From contig JAHIPL010000037.1 in the NCBI GenBank assembly GCA_018894615.1, forward strand, positions 1 to 45,851: a stretch of DNA of 45,851 bases, given 5' to 3'. Source of the DNA: Acidobacteriota bacterium. GTDB lineage: Bacteria; Acidobacteriota; Aminicenantia; Aminicenantales; Aminicenantaceae. The translations under genes and the position numbers were made by a program. This document shows, piece after piece, positions 32,640 to 41,358 of this stretch. The notes under the pieces were generated by a model, which searched no databases, was not told the DNA's origin, and saw only the letters and a program-made list of their open reading frames with translations. Each line of letters starts with the position of its first letter. The stretch's first letter is position 1.

Positions 32640-33998
32640 ATGGACATGGACTTGATGTTCCTTAAAAAAACCCCTCCCCACAGCCTCGAGGTTGAACAAA
32701 CGGTCCTTGGCGGTATTCTTGTCAATGGTAAAAACCTGAATGTGGTTCTCTCCCTTATCAGGGTGGAGGACCTGTATTCAGAAAAGAACAGGACCATTCT
32801 GGAAAAAATCATCCAAATGGCGGACAAGGGCATTTCTCTGGATCTCCTTTCCTTGAGTGAGGCTTTGAAAAAATCCGGATCACTCGAGGACGTGGGTGGA
32901 GGGGCCTATCTCTCTTCCCTGATGGACGGCGTTCCGAAAAATCTCAATATCGAATATTATGCCCGCATCATCAAGGAGAAGGCGCTCCTCAGGAGACTGA
33001 TCCTCTCTTCGGCCAAGATCATGTCCTCCAGTTTCGAGCAGAAGGAGGATGCGGATCAGATTCTCGACCAGGCGCAGGCCGAAATCATCAATGTGACGGA
33101 GGAGAGAATCAAGCCCGGCTTTATTCCCATTCGCCAATTGACCGGTGAATCCATAGAAACCATCGATATTCTACGCCACCGGAAGGAAGCGGTGACGGGG
33201 ATTCCGTCGGGATTCCGCGCTCTGGATACCATGACCTCCGGATTCCATCCCGCTGAATTTGTGGTGGTTGCCGCCCGGCCGTCCATGGGAAAAACGGCTA
33301 TGTGCTTGAACATCTCTCAGCATGTCGGGCTCAAGACGGATTATTCCGTGGGTTTTTTCTCGCTTGAAATGGCCAAGGAACAGCTCGTCCAGCGGCTTCT
33401 TTGTGCTGAAGCCATGATCGATCTGCAGAAAGTCCGGACGGGATACGTCGGCGACCGGGAGTTCGAGCGGCTTAAATCGAGCGCGGAAACCCTCTCCTCG
33501 GCCCGGATCTATGTGGATGAAACCCCCGCCCTTTCCGTCATAGAGATGAAGGCCAAGGCCCGGCGGCTGAAAATGGAGCAGGCCCTCGATATCCTCTTTG
33601 TCGATTACATGCAGCTCATGCGGCCGGGCATCCGGGTTGAAAACAGGGTCCAGGAGATGTCTTTTATTTCGCGCTCCATGAAGGAACTGGCCAAGGAGCT
33701 TCGCATTCCGGTCGTCGGGATCTCCCAGCTCAGCCGTGCTCCCGAAAAGGGTCGGGCCAAACCCATTCCCATTCTATCCGACCTCCGGGAATCCGGCGCC
33801 ATCGAGCAGGATGCCGATGTTGTCATCTTTATTTACCGCCCCGAGTTTTACAATCCGGACGATGAAACCCTGAAGGGAATCGCGGAAGTCAATATCGCCA
33901 AGCAGCGAAACGGGCCCACGGGGAAAATTCATCTTGCCTTTCTGAACAAATACGCCCGGTTCGGCGACAGCGAATACGAGCCTCCCGCTGAACAATAG
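32640..33998 (+). CDS. dnaB: replicative DNA helicase
   Basis: Hexameric helicase that unwinds DNA at the fork. The 452-residue protein has the N-terminal DnaB collar domain (PPHSLEVEQTVLGGILVNG) and the RecA-like domain with Walker A AARPSMGKTA (Lys218), LEMAKEQLVQRLL, the Walker B region ILFVDYMQLM and the arginine-finger end ISQLSRAPEKGRAKPILSDL-like segment (ISQLSRAPEK, then DLRESGAIEQDAD). There is no intein. GGAGGG lies before the ATG. The rpsF-rpsR-rplI-dnaB order is common in bacteria. Confidence 0.97.
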   Translation: MDMDLMFLKKTPPHSLEVEQTVLGGILVNGKNLNVVLSLIRVEDLYSEKNRTILEKIIQMADKGISLDLLSLSEALKKSGSLEDVGGGAYLSSLMDGVPKNLNIEYYARIIKEKALLRRLILSSAKIMSSSFEQKEDADQILDQAQAEIINVTEERIKPGFIPIRQLTGESIETIDILRHRKEAVTGIPSGFRALDTMTSGFHPAEFVVVAARPSMGKTAMCLNISQHVGLKTDYSVGFFSLEMAKEQLVQRLLCAEAMIDLQKVRTGYVGDREFERLKSSAETLSSARIYVDETPALSVIEMKAKARRLKMEQALDILFVDYMQLMRPGIRVENRVQEMSFISRSMKELAKELRIPVVGISQLSRAPEKGRAKPIPILSDLRESGAIEQDADVVIFIYRPEFYNPDDETLKGIAEVNIAKQRNGPTGKIHLAFLNKYARFGDSEYEPPAEQ

Positions 33999-34053
33999 TC
34001 TTTCCGTTCCCGGGGGCGGCTTTACGTTTTGAGCGGACGGGATTGAGTGATTT

Positions 34054-35409
34054 ATGAAACCAAAAACAGTCTTCATCTGTCAGGAATGCGGGCGCCAGTC
34101 TCCGAAGTGGCTGGGACGTTGTTCTGGCTGCGGCGGGTGGAGCACTTTTATTGAGGAGAAGGAGGAGGCCCCGGCCGCAGCCCTGGATCTTCCGGAGTCC
34201 GACCCGGTCCTCTTCGGGGACGTGCGGCACACGGCCAAGGAACGGTGGTCCTCCGGAATGGAGGAATTGGACACCGTGCTGGGAGGGGGGATTGTTCCCG
34301 GCTCCCTTATTCTGATCGGAGGCGAACCCGGCATCGGCAAGTCAACACTGCTCCTGCAGTTCAGCCGGGATTTCTCACGGCGGGATAACCGGGTGCTGTA
34401 TGTGTCTGGGGAGGAATCTCTTGAACAGATCAAGCTGCGGGGGGATCGTCTGGGCGTAGGAGCGGGAGCCCTCTATCTGCTTGCGGAGACAAACTGCGAG
34501 AGGTTTCTGGCTCATGCGGATAAAATTCGCCCGCAGGTTCTGGTCATCGATTCCATTCAGACGGTTTTTTCGGCGGGACTCTCCTCCGGCCCGGGGTCCA
34601 TCAGCCAGGTGAGGGATGTCACCAATCAGATTTTCCGGTTCTCCAAAACCAGGGGCATTCCCGCGTTTCTGGTCGGACACATCACCAAGGAGGGCTCTCT
34701 GGCCGGACCGAAAACCTTGGAGCACATGGTTGATGTCGTGCTGACATTTGAGGGGGAGAGGGATCACAGCCACCGCGTGCTCAGAGCCCTGAAAAACAGA
34801 TTCGGTCCCGTGTCGGAGCTGGCCATCTTTGAAATGACCGGAAGCGGATTGTCCGTCATCCCCAATCCTTCGGCTTTCTTTCTCAAGGAACGCCCCGAAA
34901 CGGAGGCGGGGAGCTCGGTCGTCTGCACGTTTAAGGGATCGCGCCCTCTGCTGGCGGAGATACAGGCTCTGGTCTCCTCCACTCTTTTTTCGGGAAATCC
35001 GCGCCGGATGACCATCGGGCTCGATCACTTCAGAGCCTCTATGCTTCTGGCCGTCATTGAAAAAAAGCTTGGATTCAGCTTTGCCGGACAGGATGTTTAC
35101 CTCAATGTCGCCGGAGGCCTGCAGATCGATGAACCGGGAGTTGACCTGGCAGCCGCCGCGGCGGTTGTCTCAAGCCTTGGGAACAAACCGATTCCGGTGC
35201 AGACGGCCATTTTTGGAGAGATCGGCCTGAGCGGGGAAATCCGCTCGGTCAATCAGCCTCTCCTTCGCGCCAGAGAAGCGGCTGCCATGGGCTTTCAATC
35301 CGTCATCTGTCCCGCGGGCAATGTTGGGCAAATCAGGAAGGAATCCATCCCCGGGATTGACTTGAAGGGGGTAAAAAGTATAAAAGAAGCTATGGATTAT
35401 ATGTTTTAA
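34054..35409 (+). CDS. radA: DNA repair protein RadA (Sms)
   Basis: Branch-migration ATPase in recombination. The 451-residue protein has the N-terminal zinc finger with Cys9, Cys12, Cys23 and Cys26 (CQECGRQSPKWLGRCSGCG), Walker A GEPGIGKST (about 90-97), the RadA-specific KNRFG motif at 247-251, and a C-terminal Lon-protease-like domain (DVYLNVAGGLQIDEPGVDLA). It opens a run that matches the Bacillus radA-yacL-ispD-ispF-gltX order, but without disA. Confidence 0.97.
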   Translation: MKPKTVFICQECGRQSPKWLGRCSGCGGWSTFIEEKEEAPAAALDLPESDPVLFGDVRHTAKERWSSGMEELDTVLGGGIVPGSLILIGGEPGIGKSTLLLQFSRDFSRRDNRVLYVSGEESLEQIKLRGDRLGVGAGALYLLAETNCERFLAHADKIRPQVLVIDSIQTVFSAGLSSGPGSISQVRDVTNQIFRFSKTRGIPAFLVGHITKEGSLAGPKTLEHMVDVVLTFEGERDHSHRVLRALKNRFGPVSELAIFEMTGSGLSVIPNPSAFFLKERPETEAGSSVVCTFKGSRPLLAEIQALVSSTLFSGNPRRMTIGLDHFRASMLLAVIEKKLGFSFAGQDVYLNVAGGLQIDEPGVDLAAAAAVVSSLGNKPIPVQTAIFGEIGLSGEIRSVNQPLLRAREAAAMGFQSVICPAGNVGQIRKESIPGIDLKGVKSIKEAMDYMF

Positions 35410-35434
35410 GTCCACTTTATATATAGGTAATAAA

Positions 35435-36415
35435 ATGGGTGTTTTTCTTTTTCGATTTGTTGTTTTATTTTTGGTGACCGTTGCCGGATATTTCTTTCCG
35501 CCTTTCAGCCTTCCGAAACTCGCCGGCGCCGGGGTGGCTTTTTTTCTCAGCATTGTCATCGTGTTTCTTGAAACCAGAATCCGGAAAACCCAGTTCAAGA
35601 TCATCTGGGGTTCGACCATCGGGACGTTCGCCGGGGTTTTCCTGGGCTGGTTTCTCGGGGCTGTTTACCAGAATGTCTCCGATGACGGCTCCACTGCGAC
35701 ATTCCTTCGGATATTTTTCCTCATCATCCTGCCCTATATCGGTTTCCTGGTCGGGACACTCAAATTCGAGTGGCTCGAACCCGGGTTTCTGCTTCGCTTC
35801 TTCAAGGAGAAGAGTGTCGGCCGAAGTTTTAAAATCCTGGATACCAGCGTCATCATCGACGGCCGCATCGCGGACATCTGTGACGCGGCTTTTATCGAGG
35901 GGACGCTGGTTGTTCCCCAGTTCATTTTGAAGGAGCTTCAGCTCGTCGCTGATTCTTCGGACGGCATCAAGCGTCAGAGGGGACGGAGAGGATTGGAGGT
36001 CCTGGACCATCTCCAGAAAACGTCGCAGGTGCGCGTCATCATCTCGGAGCTGGATTTTCCTGCTACCAAGGATGTGGATTCCAAGCTTATCGAAGTCGCC
36101 AAGTACATGGATGCTAAAATTGTGACCAACGACTTCAATCTGAGCAAGGTGGCCCAGCTGCAGGGCGTTCCCATTCTGAACATCAACGAGCTGGCCAACG
36201 CCCTCAAGCCTGTTGTTCTTCCCGGAGAAACCATGCGGGTGTTTATCCTGAAAGAAGGCAAGGAAAAGGACCAGGGTGTTGCCTACCTGGATGACGGAAC
36301 CATGGTTGTCTGCGACAACGCCCGAAAAATGATCGGCCAGACGATCGATGTAACCGTGACATCCGTACTGCAGACAACGGTCGGAAAAATGATTTTCGGC
36401 CGCTACAACGAGTAG
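35435..36415 (+). CDS. membrane-anchored PIN/TRAM-domain protein (YacL-like)
   Basis: A 326-residue protein with about four N-terminal membrane helices (residues 1-120), a PIN-type nuclease domain with acidic residues in KILDTSVIIDGRIADI (Asp136, Asp142), LKELQLVADSSD, DVDSKLIEVA and IVTNDFNLSKVAQL, and a C-terminal TRAM domain (about 265-323; DQGVAYLDDGTMVVCDNA). This architecture is the YacL family, encoded near radA and ispD in Bacillus too. YacL-type proteins are proposed RNases at the membrane; their target is unknown. Confidence 0.9.
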   Translation: MGVFLFRFVVLFLVTVAGYFFPPFSLPKLAGAGVAFFLSIVIVFLETRIRKTQFKIIWGSTIGTFAGVFLGWFLGAVYQNVSDDGSTATFLRIFFLIILPYIGFLVGTLKFEWLEPGFLLRFFKEKSVGRSFKILDTSVIIDGRIADICDAAFIEGTLVVPQFILKELQLVADSSDGIKRQRGRRGLEVLDHLQKTSQVRVIISELDFPATKDVDSKLIEVAKYMDAKIVTNDFNLSKVAQLQGVPILNINELANALKPVVLPGETMRVFILKEGKEKDQGVAYLDDGTMVVCDNARKMIGQTIDVTVTSVLQTTVGKMIFGRYNE

Positions 36416-36417
36416 AG

Positions 36418-37086
36418 GTGAGTATTTTCGTCTCCGTTGTTGTCGTCGCCGCAGGAAGCGGACAAAGATTCGGCGGCGGCAAGCAGACCGCCCTGCTTCG
36501 GGGTCAACCCGTTATCGAGCGCGCCCTGGATCCCTTTCAGAGAATGAGCGCCGTTTCTGAAATGATTCTTGTCCTGCCGCCGGGACAGGATGGGGGGGCT
36601 CTGTGCAGGCGGTTTCCAAAAATCTCCCATTGTGTTCCAGGCGGTCAGGAACGAAGGGATTCCGTCCGGGCGGGATTCGAAGCTGTCGACGGGAAAAAAA
36701 CGGATATCGTTCTGGTGCATGACGGCGCCCGTCCCCTGGTTCGTGAAGACCTGATCACCAGAGTGATTCTTGCCGCTGAAGCGAAGGGCGCGGCTGTTCC
36801 CGTCATCCCCCTGGAGGACACCGTCAAATCCTGCCGGAACGGGAAAGTGATTCAAACCCTTGAGCGGTCCCTGCTTTTCCTTACCCAGACGCCGCAGGGT
36901 TTCCGATACCAGATCCTGGCCCGGGCGTTTCGCCGGGCGTCCCGCTCTGCATTTTCCGGAACGGATGAGGCCTCTTTTGTCGAAGAGCTTGGACTGCCTG
37001 TTTTTGCCGTGCCCGGAGATCCGACGAATATAAAAATTACGAAGCCCCTGGATATGAAGATTGCGGAGGTCTTTCTCGATGATTAG
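36418..37086 (+). CDS. ispD: 2-C-methyl-D-erythritol 4-phosphate cytidylyltransferase
   Basis: MEP-pathway enzyme that makes CDP-methylerythritol from CTP. The 222-residue protein has VVVVAAGSGQRFGGGKQTAL (the CTP-binding loop with a slightly short GxGxRMG-PKQ region), GGQERRDSVRAGF, LVHDGARPLVRED, PLEDTVKSC, TPQGFR and DPTNIKITKPLD. It starts at GTG 36418, two bases after the PIN/TRAM gene, and overlaps ispF by eight bases. Its product goes to IspE (28015-28875), then IspF. Confidence 0.95.
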   Translation: MSIFVSVVVVAAGSGQRFGGGKQTALLRGQPVIERALDPFQRMSAVSEMILVLPPGQDGGALCRRFPKISHCVPGGQERRDSVRAGFEAVDGKKTDIVLVHDGARPLVREDLITRVILAAEAKGAAVPVIPLEDTVKSCRNGKVIQTLERSLLFLTQTPQGFRYQILARAFRRASRSAFSGTDEASFVEELGLPVFAVPGDPTNIKITKPLDMKIAEVFLDD

Positions 37087-37570
37087 AGTGGGAATAGGAA
37101 CCGATATCCACCGCCTGGAGAAGGGCCGGCCTCTTTTCCTGGGGGGAATGTCCCTTCCCTGGGAAAAAGGGCTGGTCGGCCACTCGGATGGGGACTGCCT
37201 CATTCATGCGCTGATCGATGCCTTGCTGGGCGCGGCGGGTGCCGGAGATATCGGGCGGCATTTCCCGGATACGGATCCTGCCTACCAGGGGATTCAAAGC
37301 GCGATCCTTCTGAAACGAATCCGGGAAAATATTTTGGCGGAAGATTCCGTCATTCATAATGTGGATGCCGTGATCACGGCGGAACAACCCCGATTGGCCG
37401 CCTATATCCCTGCAATGGAAAGCCGCCTGGCGGAAATACTGGAAATCCCTTCCAGCCGGATCAATATCAAAGCAAAGACAAATGAGGGGATAGGGGCCTT
37501 AGGCCGGGGGGAGGCCATCGCCGCGTTTGTCGTCGTCCTTTTGCAGATTCCCTCTTGCTCCTCGGAGTGA
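37079..37570 (+). CDS. ispF: 2-C-methyl-D-erythritol 2,4-cyclodiphosphate synthase
   Basis: Forms the cyclic diphosphate intermediate of the MEP pathway. The 163-residue protein has RVGIGTDIHRLEKGRPLFLG with the Asp/His metal ligands, GHSDGDCLIHALIDALLGA, GDIGRHFPDTDP and INIKAKTNEGIGALGRGEAI. The ATG at 37079 gives the expected N-terminus; an earlier in-frame ATG within ispD adds only six residues. It is translationally linked to ispD. Confidence 0.95.
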   Translation: MIRVGIGTDIHRLEKGRPLFLGGMSLPWEKGLVGHSDGDCLIHALIDALLGAAGAGDIGRHFPDTDPAYQGIQSAILLKRIRENILAEDSVIHNVDAVITAEQPRLAAYIPAMESRLAEILEIPSSRINIKAKTNEGIGALGRGEAIAAFVVVLLQIPSCSSE

Positions 37571-37700
37571 ACGGTCATTTCCAGCAAAATATCCAACCGC
37601 TTCCCGGTTGACTCGGACCCTGTTTAGAGATATTCTCAGGGCGAATGGAGGGCGTTCCGTGTGTCCCTTCCACCCCTTCCTTGCATTCGGAGTGAAAACG

Positions 37701-39206
37701 ATGAATCCTGTCAGAGTACGTTTCGCCCCCAGCCCCACGGGTTTTCTTCATGTTGGAAACGCCCGGACGGCCCTGTTCAATTGGTTGTTCGCACGTCAGC
37801 ATAACGGCCGTTTTATTCTGCGGATTGAAGACACGGATGTTGAACGGTCCTTCTCCGCCTTCGAAGAGCAGCTTATCATGGATTTGAAATGGCTGGGCCT
37901 CGAGTGGGACGAGGGGCCGGAAACGGAAGGGGAATTCGGTCCCTACCGCCAGTCTTTGCGGCTCCTCACTTACAGGGATTACACCCGGCGCCTGCTGGAA
38001 AAAAAAGCGGCTTACCACTGTTTCTGCTCCAGCGAGGATCTGGAGCGGGAGAAAAACACCGCTGTGTCCGAAGGAAGAATGCCTCTCTACAGCGGCCGCT
38101 GCTTAAAGCTCGATCCGAAAGAATCCGCCGCACGGATTGCCGGGGGAGAGGAAGCCGCCGTGCGGCTGAAAACTCCGGAGTGTGGGGAGTTGTCCTTTGA
38201 TGACGATGTGCGCGGGACGGTCAGCTTTGACCTGTCTCTGGTCGGGGATCCAGTGATCGTCCGGTCCAATGGTCACCCAGCCTATAACTTCGCCGTCGTC
38301 ATCGATGACCACTGCATGAATATCTCACATGTCATTCGCGGCGAGGATCATATCTCGAACATGCCCCGCCAGATTCTCGTCTATAAGGCTCTTTCCCTTC
38401 CGCTTCCCCGCTTTGCGCACCTGTCTATGGTGATGGGGGAGGACAACACGCGCCTGAGCAAGAGGCACGGCGCCACTTCGGTCCGCCAGTTTGACGACGA
38501 CGGAATCCTCTCTTCCGCCCTGGCAAACTATCTTGCCCTGCTGGGATGGTCCCCTCCGGAAGATCGGGAGGTCCTGTCCCTGGAAGAAATGGTTCCGCTG
38601 TTCAATCTGAAAAAAGTGTCCCGGTCCGCGGCCATCTTTGATTACAAAAAACTTCATTGGCTCAACAGGCAGCACCTTAAAAGACAACCGGTTGAACAGT
38701 TGGCCAGGGCCGCCTTTCCCTTCCTGAAGGATGAGGGAATCCTGCCTGCGGACATGACGCCTGACCTCTGGGCCTGGCTGGAAAAAGCGGTGGGGATTTT
38801 AATTGAAAAAGTTGACCGCCTCTCCGACCTCTCGCCTCATTTTGCGGCTCTTTTTGAATACTCCCCGGAAAAGCTCGATGGCGAGGCCCGGGAGATTCTG
38901 TCTTCCGATTGTGCCCGGAAGGTTCTTTTCTCCGTTCATGAGGAATTGAAAACACTGGAGAAGGTTGATTTCGCCGCCTTCGGTATCCTCACCAAAAAAG
39001 TGAAGGAGCAAACCGGATGCAAGGGAAAGGAACTCTTCCATCCCCTGCGTGTGGCCCTGACCGCCCGCACGTCCGGACTGGACCTCGACAAGTTTATCCC
39101 TTTGGTCGAGGAGGGCGCGGAGCTGTCTTTTCCGGCTCCCTTAAAAAATTGCAGAAGTCGTGTTTCGGAAATCCTGAATTATCTGGGAGAGACCGGGAGC
39201 CGCTGA
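37701..39206 (+). CDS. gltX: glutamyl-tRNA synthetase
   Basis: Class I synthetase, 501 residues. The nucleotide-binding motif is FAPSPTGFLHVGNARTALFN (HVGN at 17-20 as the HIGH-type motif) and the KMSKS-type loop is RLSKRHG (251-257). CFCSSEDLE marks the zinc region. The ATG at 37701 has GGAGTG seven bases upstream and starts at the usual MNPVRVRFAPSPTG; a longer frame upstream has no match. Whether it also charges tRNA-Gln (needing GatCAB) cannot be told from sequence alone. Confidence 0.96.
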   Translation: MNPVRVRFAPSPTGFLHVGNARTALFNWLFARQHNGRFILRIEDTDVERSFSAFEEQLIMDLKWLGLEWDEGPETEGEFGPYRQSLRLLTYRDYTRRLLEKKAAYHCFCSSEDLEREKNTAVSEGRMPLYSGRCLKLDPKESAARIAGGEEAAVRLKTPECGELSFDDDVRGTVSFDLSLVGDPVIVRSNGHPAYNFAVVIDDHCMNISHVIRGEDHISNMPRQILVYKALSLPLPRFAHLSMVMGEDNTRLSKRHGATSVRQFDDDGILSSALANYLALLGWSPPEDREVLSLEEMVPLFNLKKVSRSAAIFDYKKLHWLNRQHLKRQPVEQLARAAFPFLKDEGILPADMTPDLWAWLEKAVGILIEKVDRLSDLSPHFAALFEYSPEKLDGEAREILSSDCARKVLFSVHEELKTLEKVDFAAFGILTKKVKEQTGCKGKELFHPLRVALTARTSGLDLDKFIPLVEEGAELSFPAPLKNCRSRVSEILNYLGETGSR

Positions 39207-39212
39207 TTCACC

Positions 39213-39941
39213 ATGGCCGTTATCAGCCGCATCAACCCGATTGTGGAGGCGCTTCAATCAGATCCGAAGAGCATTCAGCGCATCTTTGTCGAAAAGGCCC
39301 CTCTCAGGGGACGGCTGGAAGATGTGATCCGCCTTGCGAAAAACCGAGGCGTCCCTGTCAGCCTTGTGCCGCGGCCGGTTCTGGACCGGATGGAACAGGG
39401 ACATCAGGGGATCATCGCCCGGATAGTGCTCAAATCCTTCTCCACTCTTGAGGATATCCTGACCGGTGCTTCCCGACCGTTCCTTCTGCTGTTGGACGAA
39501 ATCACGGATCCTCAGAATTTCGGCGCTCTTATTCGAACGGCGGAGTGCGCCGGCGTTGACGGGATCATCGTTCCGGAAAGACGGTCGTCGGGTTTGACGG
39601 AGGTGGTTTACAGGGTTTCGGCGGGAGCGGCCCAGCATGTTCCTATCGCCCCGGTGAAAAACCTGGCTCGAACCATGGATGAACTGAAGAAAGCGGGGAT
39701 CTGGCTGGTCGGGGCCGAGAGCGGAGGCGAAAACGAGTGGGATGAATTCGACTTCACGCTGCCCACGGGGATCGTGCTTGGTTCCGAAGGGCGCGGCCTG
39801 CGTCCTCTGGTCAGGAGAAGCTGTGATGCGGTTCTTTCTCTTCCGCTGGCGGGAAGGGTGAATTCGCTCAATGTCGCCGCCGCTGCGGCGGTTTTTTTAT
39901 ACGAGGTGGTCCGGCAGCGAAAAAAGATCCCGGCGGATTGA
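39213..39941 (+). CDS. rlmB: 23S rRNA (guanosine-2'-O)-methyltransferase RlmB-type SpoU enzyme
   Basis: SPOUT-class methyltransferase of 242 residues. It has the N-terminal substrate-binding domain (INPIVEALQSDPKSIQRIFV, KNRGVPVSLVPRPVLDRM) and the knotted domain with LLLDEITDPQNFGALIRTAE, motif GIVLGSEGRGLRPLV and LPLAGRVNSLNVAAAAAVFL, the three SpoU motifs. RlmB methylates G2251 of 23S rRNA; TrmH-type neighbours differ in the N-terminal domain. It follows gltX by six bases, as in the Bacillus yac cluster. Confidence 0.93.
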   Translation: MAVISRINPIVEALQSDPKSIQRIFVEKAPLRGRLEDVIRLAKNRGVPVSLVPRPVLDRMEQGHQGIIARIVLKSFSTLEDILTGASRPFLLLLDEITDPQNFGALIRTAECAGVDGIIVPERRSSGLTEVVYRVSAGAAQHVPIAPVKNLARTMDELKKAGIWLVGAESGGENEWDEFDFTLPTGIVLGSEGRGLRPLVRRSCDAVLSLPLAGRVNSLNVAAAAAVFLYEVVRQRKKIPAD

Positions 39942-39955
39942 ATAATTCAGCCCGG

Positions 39956-39974
39956 TCAACCGTAACTCGGTTGA
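39956..39974 (+). promoter_or_regulatory. hairpin upstream of the ECF sigma gene
   Basis: TCAACCG, loop TAACT, CGGTTGA: a perfect 7-base stem with a 5-base loop, ending 10 bases before the sigma-factor ATG. No T-run follows. It could limit ribosome access to the sigma gene or act as a protein-binding site; neither is shown. Confidence 0.4.
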
Positions 39975-39984
39975 GAAAAATGAA

Positions 39985-40584
39985 ATGGCTGAATCAATTC
40001 GAACGGAACTTGTCCTGCCCGGCCCCAACAGCATTGGAGCAACGACGGTGTGCCAATCGGAAAAGGATCTTCTTGAACTGGTCAGGGCAGGGGATAAGAA
40101 GGCTTATCAGAGCATCGTCCTGCGCTACATGAAATCCGCTTATTATGTGGCGCTGGGTTTCCTTCACAATCAACAGGATGCACTCGATGTCTCCCAGGAT
40201 GCATTCATTCGGGCCTACAGAAAGAGGTTGACGTTTGATCCGGAGAGGCCGTTTTTCCCCTGGTTCTACAGGCTGCTTCGGAACATGTGCATCGACTATG
40301 TGAAAAAAGACCGGAGAAAAGACGAAGTCCCTCTGGAAGACGTCCCGATTCTCGACACTCAGGAAGAGGATGCGGAGATGAAGAGCGCCATCTGGAAAGG
40401 AATCCGGGAGCTTCCGGGCATTCACAGGGAAGTGATCATTTTGCGCTATTTTCGCCAGATGTCCTACCAGGAAATCGCGGAGGTAACGGGAAAGCCGATG
40501 GGGACGGTCATGTCATCTCTTTATTATGCTAAAAAGAAACTCAAAGGCATTCTTGAAAAATATTATGCAGTGATTACGGAGTGA
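39985..40584 (+). CDS. ECF-type RNA polymerase sigma factor
   Basis: A 199-residue sigma-70-family factor. Region 2 runs from LLELVRAGDKKAYQSIVLRY to SQDAFIRAYRKRL and FPWFYRLLRNMCIDYVKK; region 4 is IRELPGIHREVIILRYFRQM, SYQEIAEVTGKPMGTVMSSL with the helix-turn-helix. There is no region 1 or 3, so it is an extracytoplasmic-function type. The membrane anti-sigma factor follows after four bases. The start ATG lacks a strong Shine-Dalgarno and follows a hairpin. The signal and regulon are unknown. Confidence 0.92.
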   Translation: MAESIRTELVLPGPNSIGATTVCQSEKDLLELVRAGDKKAYQSIVLRYMKSAYYVALGFLHNQQDALDVSQDAFIRAYRKRLTFDPERPFFPWFYRLLRNMCIDYVKKDRRKDEVPLEDVPILDTQEEDAEMKSAIWKGIRELPGIHREVIILRYFRQMSYQEIAEVTGKPMGTVMSSLYYAKKKLKGILEKYYAVITE

Positions 40585-40588
40585 TGAA

Positions 40589-41035
40589 ATGGATCACCAG
40601 GAAATAAAGGAACTCCTTTCAGCCTATGCGGACGGGGTGCTTCAGGGCGAGCAGGAACAATTGGTCGATGCTCATTTGAAAACCTGTCCCGGGTGCAGGC
40701 AGGAGTTGAATGAACTGGAACGATTTGAGGAGGTCATGACAAAAATGGAACTCAAAAAAGTGGATAAAGAGGTTTGGAAGCTTTATTGGGATTCGGTTTA
40801 TAATCGGCTGGAGCGAAGAATCGGGTGGATATTGTTATCCATCGGTGGTATGATGCTCCTTTTTTTCGGCGGATATAAATTGATCGAAGGTTTGATCCTG
40901 GATCCCGGCATCCCGCTGCTGCTGAAAATCGGCCTTCTGGTCTTTATAGCCGGAATAGCCGTGATGTTGATATCCTTTGTCAAAGAGCAGTTTTTTGTTT
41001 ATAAAAGAGAGAGATACAGGGAGGTGGAAAAATGA
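40589..41035 (+). CDS. membrane anti-sigma factor with zinc-finger (ZAS) domain
   Basis: A 148-residue protein with an N-terminal zinc-binding anti-sigma motif, DAHLKTCPGCRQEL (His-x3-Cys-x2-Cys), in the context LLSAYADGVLQGEQEQLV, typical of zf-HC2 proteins. Two membrane helices follow (about 79-100 and 108-130). It lies four bases after the ECF sigma gene and overlaps the YbjQ-family gene as ATGA, so it most likely holds that sigma factor inactive until a membrane signal arrives. Confidence 0.87.
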   Translation: MDHQEIKELLSAYADGVLQGEQEQLVDAHLKTCPGCRQELNELERFEEVMTKMELKKVDKEVWKLYWDSVYNRLERRIGWILLSIGGMMLLFFGGYKLIEGLILDPGIPLLLKIGLLVFIAGIAVMLISFVKEQFFVYKRERYREVEK

Positions 41036-41346
41036 TCGTCATCAATACCGATTTTGTGCCCGGGAAAAAAATCGTCAAGGTTCTGGGACTTGCCCGGGGG
41101 AACACCATTCGCGCCCGTCATATCGGCCGGGATATTGCGGCCGGACTTAAAAATCTCGTCGGCGGTGAAATTCGCGATTATACAAAAATGATGGCGGAAT
41201 CCCGGGAGCAGGCCCTGGACCGCATGGTTGAAGAGGCGGAAAAAATGGGGGCGAATGCCGTTATCAATGTTCGAATAACCACATCCATGATCATGCAGTC
41301 CGCTTCGGAAATCATGGTTTACGGAACAGCCGTCATCGTTGAATAG
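41032..41346 (+). CDS. YbjQ/UPF0145-family protein
   Basis: A 104-residue protein fitting the YbjQ family: VLGLARGNTIRARHIGRDIAA, an AGLKNLVGGEIRDYTKMMAE core and EKMGANAVINVRITTSMIMQ. The fold forms pentamers; a heavy-metal-binding role was proposed for the family but is not established. Co-expression with a sigma/anti-sigma pair is suggested by the ATGA overlap and could mean it is regulated by or helps the stress response. Confidence 0.88.
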   Translation: MIVINTDFVPGKKIVKVLGLARGNTIRARHIGRDIAAGLKNLVGGEIRDYTKMMAESREQALDRMVEEAEKMGANAVINVRITTSMIMQSASEIMVYGTAVIVE

Positions 41347-41358
41347 CTCCCGCCAAAC